Assembly (NCBI GenBank): GCA_950295325.1 | Contig: OX485806.1 | Span: 22,382,001 to 22,446,000, forward strand | Reading direction: 5' to 3' | Source: Polytrichum commune | Taxonomy: Eukaryota; Streptophyta; Polytrichopsida; Polytrichales; Polytrichaceae | Length of the DNA stretch: 64,000 bases | In this document: positions 55,623-64,000 of the stretch, one piece after another | Layout of the letters: each line of letters opens with the position of its first letter | Position numbering within the stretch: the stretch's first letter is position 1 | Translations under genes and position numbers: made by a program | Notes under the pieces: generated by a model | What the model was told of the DNA's origin: nothing | Seen by the model: only the letters and a program-made list of their open reading frames with translations | The model's database searches: none

Positions 55623-58600
55623 ATTACATAAAAGACACTCTTGAGTAGTTTGAGTGTGTCTCGTGCCCTATAGCACCAGAAAATATCTGACTTAAGTAAG
55701 CTGATACAGGGATCTGTTGAACATCAAGTTTGAAGGGACCATTTCTGAATCAGGCACCATACAATGATATAAGATACCTGCAATCACTTACGTTTCTGTA
55801 AGTTCTACTATCTGCAAGACTTGACCTTTGAGCAATGAGTTCTATGTGATCTGAAGTTGGAATACTCCAGGAACCTTGGGCAATGCACCACCACCTAGGA
55901 AAACACGGGGTGAAATGTCCAAGACCTGGTAGTTGGGCCTATTCCACCCACTGGGTTTTGTCCTCTGCACCCCATGTTTCTCTACGAAATAAATTGCCTA
56001 AAGTTCCCTTGTTATAAGTATATCAGGCAGAACTTGACAGAAATATCACAACCTTTATGTCCAATAATTCATTATAAGCCCCTCACCTATTGCAAGGCTT
56101 TTTTGGACCTGGGTGTATTTCAATTATTTACTACAAAGCTTTTTTACATTTTGCAGGGACTTGAGTTACAACAAAATTTAAAGCAGGACCTTTTTCTAGC
56201 TGGGTCTCAAATCTTTCAAGTCTCCATTTTTTGTAAGGAGGGGTACATGTCACAATCCTTCAAGTTTCTGGGAGGTTTCAAGATTCTGTCAGGCTCTTAA
56301 CCTCTTGTTTTTAGTCGATTATATACTTCTCCAATCATAAGTATATACCTCTTTAATCCTAACAGAGATTCATTTTAGGGAACATTTTAATAAGAGTAAC
56401 CCAAGGATTAAAGTGTTGTGTTTTGCAGGGCCCTGGATGATAACAAATTTACAAGGACTTTAAACCTTACAAAGGTGAAAACTAGTACGTCCATGTATCA
56501 AGTGACCTTGAGGTCAATAACCATGATGAAGAATGGCTTCAGTGAGGTCTTCTACAATGGTCTTACTTGTAATCTCTGATACAATTTCAAGTAAGAGTAT
56601 TGTCCATTCCATTTGAAGAATGTCACTTATATTTAGTGTTTCAGTGTCGTAAAATTGCATTAACTTCCACGCAACTCTGATAGTGACAGAATGGAATAAA
56701 TGTAGATTGATTGGGGTTTAATCCTTCTATTGAATTGAATTCACATCAATATCTTCCATCCCCCAAGAAAATAAAGTGACAGGTGTTATTGTTGCATATC
56801 ATGAAGTGGTGAACAGCATTTGAAACACAAACTGCAATAAATTATGTTGAATCCGCCACACATTTCACCAGTTTTGGTGTTGCATGGTATTGGTGGCTAT
56901 GCAATAATTCCACATGTAGAAATCAGACTTCAATTCACAAAATGCCAGTTCTTATTTGAATGCCAAATGCAACTAATGAATGGTTTCATATATGTCTAAC
57001 ATAGTCGGGGTTCACCAACAGTGACAGTCTCCAAGGCAATGCATACTGCACCACAATCCGGAATGCTGATTTGACAAGATGTCTATGTAATCAAAGTCGT
57101 GCCAAGACACATGTAATATATTGCATGGAACTACCAAATATACATGCTTTATCAAGTTATATTGAGTTGTAAGTTGTTATCAAGTTGTTTTGAAGTGCCT
57201 ATAATTATGATATGTTGCTAGACCTTTGTTGTGATGTTTGATGGATGTGATGCGAAACATTGTGCACATTCAATGAACTGTGAAACGCCACTGAAGATCA
57301 TCACTCAAGCATGAAAGTAGGTGCGGGAGGCTAGGGTGCATTAAGTGTCTAAAAACATATCACTTTACAAGTGCATCGAAGTGTAGCATGGATTTCGAGT
57401 GGCACTCTGCCACTCTTGAAAATATTGGTATGCATTCATGGTTGGGGTACGCAAAAGGAATTTCCCACACCAAAACTGTCAATCTTTAAAACTTTGATTT
57501 AGCTTATAAATACACCTTGTAAACATCTGAAAATGACAATCCTTTGAATATCTTATATAGTATGTCAACCAAAACCAAATGTATCTAATGATGCAAATTT
57601 AGTTTATATGTCCTCTTTGTTGCATTAAGGACTTACCAATTTGAGTACCTTTTTTTTTTTTTTTTAAGGAAATCTAAGGAATATCTCCAGTGTGAGAACA
57701 TGCATTATAGGATACAACATAGTCCAACCAATCTATACACATCAACATGGAGCTCATGAATGTGGGAAAAGCCATGTTTTCATAAAATTTAGATTTAAAA
57801 TAAGGGATTGTTAAATTCACCACAAAGATGCATATAGAAGTGTTGGCCAAATTTTTATTTTTTTTAAAATTCATTTAGTCAATCAAGGTTCTTAATTCTA
57901 GTTTATGCCTTGCTCCTCTTCATGTTTGATGAAAAATACAAAAATTGACAAGTTATGTGACCATGCAATGCGTCTTTGTCATCGGTTCAAAAAACTCCAT
58001 ACTCGATTCATAATCCCCTTTAAATAATGGAATCAAATTATGCACAATACAACAACATGCAAGTTTTGTGGCCGTGTGAAGTTCATGAAAGGAAGACACA
58101 TGATTCTTCTAAACCACCTTGACATGTGCCACACCTCAATTTCATGATAGTGGACTTTTACCTCTAGCAACTTCATGAATCTTCCAAACCAATTTCAGAA
58201 ATATCTTCGCACTATGTTGTTGTCATATTCTCAACTTCTCAACTTTTCATCTCCTCGTTTCGCATTATTTGTCTTCTTGTTGTTTATTGGTTCCTCTTTG
58301 TTTTGTGTTTACATGTAAGCCTCAAGCCTTGACATGGATTTTTCTCTGGTCTCCCAATACATTCCCTCGAAGCGAGAAGCAAGCGGTGGTGGTACTACTC
58401 TGTTCTTTGATTTACTATACATTGGAGAAAGCAACACAAACCCAATGTAGTTGGAGTGTGCAATCTAGTGGATTTGAGAGTGTAATGTGGTTGTATATTT
58501 TATTGTGGGAAGAGTTTTAACCGCATGAGCAAAGCACGTAACGTGTTTGGAATGTTTGAACGTGAGATAAGAGAGGTCAATTCAAATTTTGGTATCATTC

Positions 58601-58961
58601 TTTGTGAAATTAAATAGTACAGTTCATGAGATTGATTTTGTGAAATTGTGATTATGGGTACCACATCATGAAATTGTTCACAACGTGTAGTGAAATTGAT
58701 TGAAGGTTCAAGCGAAAGTGGTTGTCCATATTGTGATTTCAATTTTGGATTGTGAGTAGTCACCTCTAACCTAAGAACATCTATACGGTCAGATTCAACA
58801 CAACCCCTTTAGATCTTTAGCTACAGTCGCTGAAATTGAGGTCACATTTTCTAGGCAGATTTGAGGAAATGGGGCATGGGAATTAGGGGCTAGGTTCCCA
58901 CATGGTAGGCTGAAAATACACCGTTCACATAAATATCCCCACTGTCATTGGGTCTCAAGGG
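55623..58961. other. intergenic, no gene seen
   Basis: AT-rich DNA with a poly-T run near 57650-57664. The open frame 55974-56300 (108 codons) is Cys/Phe/Leu-rich without a motif and I treat it as chance. No exon chain could be built. Confidence 0.45.
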
Positions 58962-59581
58962 GGCCGGGGATTCGTGGCACTCATGTATTCTCATTAGTGA
59001 GAGTTCATTCATCTTTGCGGATGAGATGAACCACTTTAGACACTTTCATATGTCGTCGGCTCCTTGTCTCAAGGGTTTCAAAAATACCAAGTTTTAGTAG
59101 TTTTAGAAACCCTAGTCTAATCTAATACTTAAGGCAACAATACAAAGGGGTATAGGCATAAAAAAAATAAAAACAATGCCTCATATAGAAGCAAGTGGGT
59201 GCATCAAGTATTGCCAACCTATTACTACTAATCCGGTTATTTTAAAGAAATTAACATGGGCGGATGTTAAATACCCCCTCACAAACTTTCGGAGGTATCA
59301 AATCCGGATTGGGACAACCCTCTAGAGAAATTTTCTAAACCCAACCGAAATTTTTTGTTCGCCTTGCCCAACTTCGAAAAAAACATTGCCCTTGCATTCT
59401 TGAAGGCATTTATAAAATATCTAGTAGTTCACAATAGCTATGAGGATGAAAATAAGTCTTACATGCCAACTCGGAGGCGTTTCAATAAAGTAAGCTCTAT
59501 CCGAGCTTGTTGATGGACTCATCTGATTTTTGTTACTGGATGACTTTACTTGAGTGCCACGAATCCCCAGCCTCTCAAGGG
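58953..59581. mobile_element. Mutator-like MITE with perfect 9-bp duplication
   Basis: TCTCAAGGG occurs at 58953-58961 and 59573-59581. The element (58962-59572, 611 bp) begins GGCCGGGGATTCGTGGCACT, and its right end reversed begins GGCTGGGGATTCGTGGCACT. A 9-bp target duplication with TIRs and no coding capacity fits a non-autonomous Mutator-like element. A partial relative lies at 9532-9720. Confidence 0.82.
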
Positions 59582-59845
59582 TGCACTCTACATATTTCAT
59601 TCATACTAAGTGCAACAAATGGGTTTTTGCAATTGGGGTCATAAGCAGTATGCATGGTTTGTAATCAATCCACAAGATCGATGGACATGCCTATAATATT
59701 CTATGAATATTTCTCCAAGTGAATTGCTACGATACTATTTCGTTTAGATCGTTTCATTATTTCGACGTCCAAGGTTTACAAGGAACTCTATATTTTGCTT
59801 CGAGTATTTTTCTACAACGTTCCAAGTAACTCCCCCACGGATTAG

Positions 59846-60674
59846 GTGCACCATAGTGGTCGAATGCACCAAGAATTGAGTGTATGTAGCGGATCCTTTG
59901 TGAGTGAAACGAATGCTCCAACATTTGATTTAGGGCTTGAAAGTGCTCACCGAGTGCAACATGTTACAGAGGCCGCAAATTTGCACAGGTGGGTGGACAA
60001 ACGAGTGAGAAGTTGTTGGTGCGACGCAATCAGATTGTCAGAAACTTCGTGAAGCTCAGGTGGAAGTGTTTGGTGAAGCTCAGGTTGAAGTGTTTGGTGA
60101 GGAAACATTTGGTTGGGCTTTCTGGACATACCAAAACCATCTGAATCGGTGGTCGTTTCAGGAGTGTGTGCAGCAGGGATATCTGGAGCCTCCAGCAACT
60201 GGCTGGCCTTAATGCCACCTTAGACCACGATCCTGTGCTTCTTCGTAGTAAGCCAGGATGGGAAGAAACAAAATCTCCAAAACCCACTCTAGAGTCCAAG
60301 AGTTTAGACCCACAAGTAGTCACAATAGCCACAGCTCGAAAGGATGTTTGTAAAATTTTAGTGAGTTCCAGTTTCCATGCTGGATGCAATCCAGTCTTTG
60401 ATGTTTGGGACTCCCTCGATAAGTTTGAGGGTTTGAGGGTTGGAGTTTCGCCGGTCATAGCTATCAATTTGTGTGGTGGAGAATTTGTTCCTGCATCTGG
60501 ACATGGTGCGGTAGCTCCTTTCCTCAGCTTGGGCTCCGGTGTGGACTATGGACTAGTTGGAAAATTGAGACATTGGATTTTTATGAAGTTGCAATCTGCA
60601 GAACAATTGTGCAGAAGAACTACGGTACCCAGGTGATTGAAATGGGGAAGTTTTGCAAAAAGCGTATGTGTTAG
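59846..60674 (+). other. protein-like open frames of unknown identity
   Basis: A less AT-rich stretch with several plus-strand frames: 59846-60052, 60166-60636 (156 codons, with VISPVIA-like and GHGAVAPFLSLGSGVDYGL segments) and an overlapping frame 60471-60674. A 24-bp tandem duplication (GTGAAGCTCAGGTGGAAGTG type) lies at 60048-60100. I recognise no family. Frames switch, so a decayed gene or transposon segment is more likely than an intact gene. Confidence 0.3.
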
Positions 60675-60700
60675 GCTGAAGAGTCCTTGTACAGACCTTG

Positions 60701-60781
60701 TGTTGACAGTGGGATTCGAACCCACGCCCTTTCGGACCAGAACCTTAATCTGGCGCCTTAGACCAACTCGGCCATATCAAC
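60701..60781 (-). tRNA. tRNA-Leu (anticodon AAG)
   Basis: The minus strand begins GTTGATATGGCCGAGTTGG and ends GTGGGTTCGAATCCCACTGT plus CAACA. The acceptor stem GTTGATA/TGTCAAC contains one G-T pair. The anticodon stem CCAGA/TCTGG encloses TTAAGGT with anticodon AAG. A long variable arm (CCGAAAGGGCG region), as expected for a class II leucine tRNA, and the internal A and B boxes are present. There is no intron and no encoded CCA. An AAAAA on the plus strand near 60656-60660 could be the pol III terminator for the minus-strand transcript. Confidence 0.96.
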
Positions 60782-60865
60782 TGCTGTTGCTTACTAGGGT
60801 ATATTCTGAGATATAAAGTCGTTTCTTACCGTTAGCTTATTATGAATGGAAGAATTACACGGCTC

Positions 60866-61062
60866 ATTACATTTAGTGTAATTTACTATTTGGAATTATG
60901 CAATGCTAGAAATTCTTAATTTGAAGTCCTTTTTTAATCAACAAGGATCATATAGGTTGTTTGGACATTATTGGCTTTGTTTGGTGCAAATTTACATTCT
61001 TAGGGAAATGATTACAGCACTACATAACTAAGATAAAGAATGACACTAAACACCATAACTAA
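60866..61062. mobile_element. decayed CACTAAAT-type MITE
   Basis: The left side TTTAGTGTAATTTACTATTTGG and a right side containing AATGACACTAAACACCATAA, with TTGTTTGGACATTA between them, match the MITE family. The outermost bases are no longer paired. A further sub-terminal fragment (GCGTAACTCCGAATAGTAAG) lies at 61297-61320. Confidence 0.5.
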
Positions 61063-62844
61063 TGGAGTTCTGGTATAAAAACCAGCTACATGAATAAATA
61101 TTTAAACCTATAAGGGTTGCTTAAATCCAAGGCTTTAGCTGGGATCCCATGGGAACGCCGAGGTTAAATTGTCTAAGGCCGTATCTCAAGTTTGATCAAA
61201 GTGTTGTTTTCAAAGTCCTAGCTTTCTTTTAGGCATCATAGAACATAAACAACTTAATTTGGTAGAAAGTCACATTGTGAATGAAACTTTATAGAGTTGC
61301 GTAACTCCGAATAGTAAGGGACGTCAAATGCCATGAACAAATTGTGAACAAATTGAATGTAATATTGTGACATGCATGAAAAATAAAATTAAAAAATCCA
61401 CATCTCTGATGAAAAGTTGGAGTACTATGTAATCCCAAATTTGCATAAAGATGATAAATAGTCAGCAAAGACTTAATTGGTGTGAATCAACCATGAAAAT
61501 TTGGAGGGCAACTCTCTACCAAACCCTTTATATATCATATCAATGTTCAGGCCCCAACTCTAAGACATCAAAGTGTTGGGGTGATGTTTCATAAGCATGT
61601 CTACCAAGGGGGAGGGTGAAAATGCTGAAGATTGTATTGTGTAGCCCAAACATTGTTATTGTAAGAAATGTTGATTAGAAACATCAAATTAGTCTAAATG
61701 GTGATATTAAATGAAATTAAACTATTTAAGAAAACATCACACGTAACGAAATTATAGCCTTTGCCATTGATCATTGTGTGAAACTGAATGCAGACCTTTC
61801 CAAAGCATACTCCACAACATGTGGGTGGAACTTGCCCATTAACCCTGAAGCGCTCATGAAACCAAAAATTGGTCGTCACCTAATTTTCTCAATTGTGACC
61901 CACTAGGTGGTAATCTACATGGAGGGAAGGTATGTATTGGTTTAGGATGTTGTCTACTATCATGTGGGCCAAAATAACATATATAAAAACGATTCTCCAA
62001 GCATGTAGGAACTACGTGTTTTGGGAGGTGGTCCCATGAGCTACCCAGTGTGTGTCAAGCGCAAATATAACCACATGTGACCTTTCTATATTTGCAGCTC
62101 ATATATTTCAACTATTGGATGAGATTTTGTCCCACTAGACAAGATCACGGCTATGCATGACTCCATTGAACAAACTTGGCAAACTTTGAGTTAACAGGTC
62201 AAAGACCTCAATCAAAGGGTAAATCTCCCAAAATGTCTTGATTTGGACCTTCAACTTTGAGGTTGGCGGAATTGATATATATTTCATAAAGAAAACCCCC
62301 AATTATGGGGAAGAGCTACGTGGCAACCATATAATGTATTATGGCCCAATTTCCAGCTTGCAAATGTTTATACTGTGACCCAAGTGGGCATCAAACGAAC
62401 ATTTTATTTTCTTAGAGCCACCCCTCTGATGAAGGCCCTTTTCGCATGTCAAATTGACCTTACACATGTGGTTTGATTGACTCTAAATTTTCACATCAAG
62501 AATGCATGGTAGTGTAAATCACAATCATACAAATCAAATTGAAAAAAACAAATTATATTGTGCTACAAGTTGAAAAATTCAAGGATTGGTGCTAGACATG
62601 CCCAAAAATGGAATGTGAATGCTTGAGCATTTAGGGATTAAATGGATGCTACATTATCACCATAGCCACGGTGAAAGGCTTACGCATTATTTATTTTCCA
62701 CCATGGAGGGGGGGGGGGGTTAGCCTATTGAAAGGCCAAGTCATACCCAACAAGACTGAACCTGGCAAGGCAGTGGGAAAAGGGATATTTGGGAGTCGTC
62801 TCTCTCAATAGGGAGAGGAGGGAAATTATTGCATATGCATGTAA
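61063..62844. other. intergenic, no gene seen
   Basis: AT-rich DNA with no supported gene. A poly-G run of about 13 lies at 62707-62720. Confidence 0.45.
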
Positions 62845-63060
62845 CATATGTGGGTGTTATTCGGTTTGTTCTTCATTGTCCAACTTCGACCATATAGAAT
62901 TACACAACTAAACTTCTGTTGCATTAGCAAATCTACGATGACACATCAGTTAAAAAACAATGGACCAACATTGATTTAGTTATGGTTAAATTGAAAGTGC
63001 ATGTTTGTTGATTTCTTGACTAAAATACATAGGTCCTCCTATGTATTAGAAAAATTCACT
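62845..63060 (+). repeat. dispersed repeat, copy 3
   Basis: It begins at ATGTGGGTGTTATTCGGTTT and includes TTGCATTAGCAAATCTACGA, TTGTTGATTTCTTGACT and CATAGGTCCTCC. It has the same order and strand as the copy at 63755. Confidence 0.65.
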
Positions 63061-63754
63061 CATTTGGGATTGCCAATGTTTGGGAATATTCTTCATGCTA
63101 ATGTACCACTAAATAGGGTCATTAGTGTGTCACCTTTTGAGTAGCATGATTTTATGTGTTGGCTTGTGGTTCGAAGTTTATGAGATAAGTTGAATTTCAT
63201 TTCTCAACATGTGGAAACACATGGTGTAGTGTAAATGTGTATGTTACTGTCTCGTGAGTGTGTTTTTCTTACATGTTTGTTACAATAATTTTTTAGGAAT
63301 TTTTAGCCAATATTGGAAGGCCACACTCATTATGATAGTTTGGGCATATGTGTAGTGTGACTTACCCTAGATCATCATATAGTGTGACTCACAATATACA
63401 CCATCATGCAAGAAATAAATGTGCAAATGTAGTCACACTTATCATACCCCCATGATGTACCCACCTCCTATGTACCCCTAGGTTGAAAGTCTTTCAAATG
63501 CACAAAAACTCATGTATACAAAAGATTCTCTCACCTCAAGATACCCAACAAGTATCAATATTTGACTGTTGTTACAAATTTGACACATGCTAAGATCCTT
63601 TGATATCATTACTGATGTTTATTATGGATACCATGCAATCACTTATGTATCGGTCCAACATGGATGGAAACCCACCCTTACTTAGACTTAGTGAAAGGTT
63701 TCGAAAGAATTGTTTTATACACATGCTAACATACATACGGTAGTAAGAGTAGGC

Positions 63755-64000
63755 CAGACCCTAAGGTATGTGGGTGTTATTTGGTTCATTTTTCATGTTC
63801 TCCAACTTCTACTGATTAGATTTACACAACAAAACTCGTGTTGCATTAGCAAATCTTTGATGAAACATCTTCAAAAACCGGATTGAAAATCGGACCTTTC
63901 ATAATTTAGATATGGTTATTGGAAGCCCATGGTTGTTGATTTCTTAACTGAATACATAGGTCCTCCCAATTGTGTTCACTAATGAGTGCAGAATATTTTA
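63755..64000 (+). repeat. dispersed repeat, copy 4 (cut by window end)
   Basis: It begins at TATGTGGGTGTTATTTGGTT and includes TTGCATTAGCAAATCTTTGA, TTGTTGATTTCTTAACTG and CATAGGTCCTCCCAATTGTG. The repeat continues past the window edge, where the parts seen at 54415 and 35150 would be expected. Confidence 0.65.

Overview
The window is nuclear DNA of a land plant. The evidence is a spliced MBD9-type chromatin gene with GT-AG introns, a nuclear tRNA-Leu(AAG) gene, a chromodomain-bearing Ty3/gypsy element primed by initiator tRNA-Met, a plant-type PIF/Harbinger element with a SANT/Myb-like partner gene, a pogo/Tigger relic, a tRNA-derived SINE and several MITE families. Large repeat-filled intergenic stretches point to a large genome. 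The sequence alone does not tell me which plant lineage this is; the MBD9-like protein is much longer than the Arabidopsis one, so I would not assume a flowering plant.

Layout. 1-9.8 kb: repeat-rich intergenic DNA with two inverted copies of one SINE (490-867 and 7097-7460, each with a perfect 12-bp target-site duplication), a CACTAAAT-type MITE, an AT-rich 24-25 bp tandem array, an 87-bp minisatellite and a TA/CA/TC microsatellite. 9.8-21 kb: a three-level nest. A decayed pogo-like transposase gene (minus strand) is split by a chromovirus LTR retrotransposon (10819-20609, minus strand), whose left LTR is itself split by a Harbinger element (10973-14406). The LTRs match in length (348 bp once the insert and one TAA are removed) and differ at about 7 sites, yet the internal genes carry seven premature stops, a frameshift and a lost integrase catalytic residue. 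21-33 kb: AT-rich intergenic DNA with MITEs (24.2, 25.5, 29.3 kb), a 501-bp TIR element (32.2 kb) and unexplained dispersed repeats.

33.5-54.4 kb holds the one substantial host gene: a plus-strand MBD9-like chromatin regulator. I model 14 coding exons whose phases all agree, encoding roughly 3,650 residues. The domain order is PHD, MBD, FYRN, a duplicated SUMO-interaction-like module, DDT, bromodomain-like, PHD, WHIM motifs, a C2H2-like Cys/His cluster, long low-complexity repeats and a conserved C-terminal helix block with a terminal Lys-rich signal. By analogy with Arabidopsis MBD9 it probably links histone or DNA marks to ISWI/SWR1-type remodelling. The N-terminus and 5' UTR are not resolved. 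One MITE lies in its MBD-FYRN intron, one intron appears to use a GC-AG boundary, and a segment just downstream of the stop is duplicated 1.2 kb further on.

54.4-64 kb: intergenic DNA with copies of a dispersed repeat also found upstream of the gene, a Mutator-like MITE with a perfect 9-bp duplication (58962-59572), open frames of unknown status (59.8-60.7 kb), and the tRNA-Leu(AAG) gene (60701-60781, minus strand). I made no database comparison; family names rest on motifs I could read, and identities were counted by eye.
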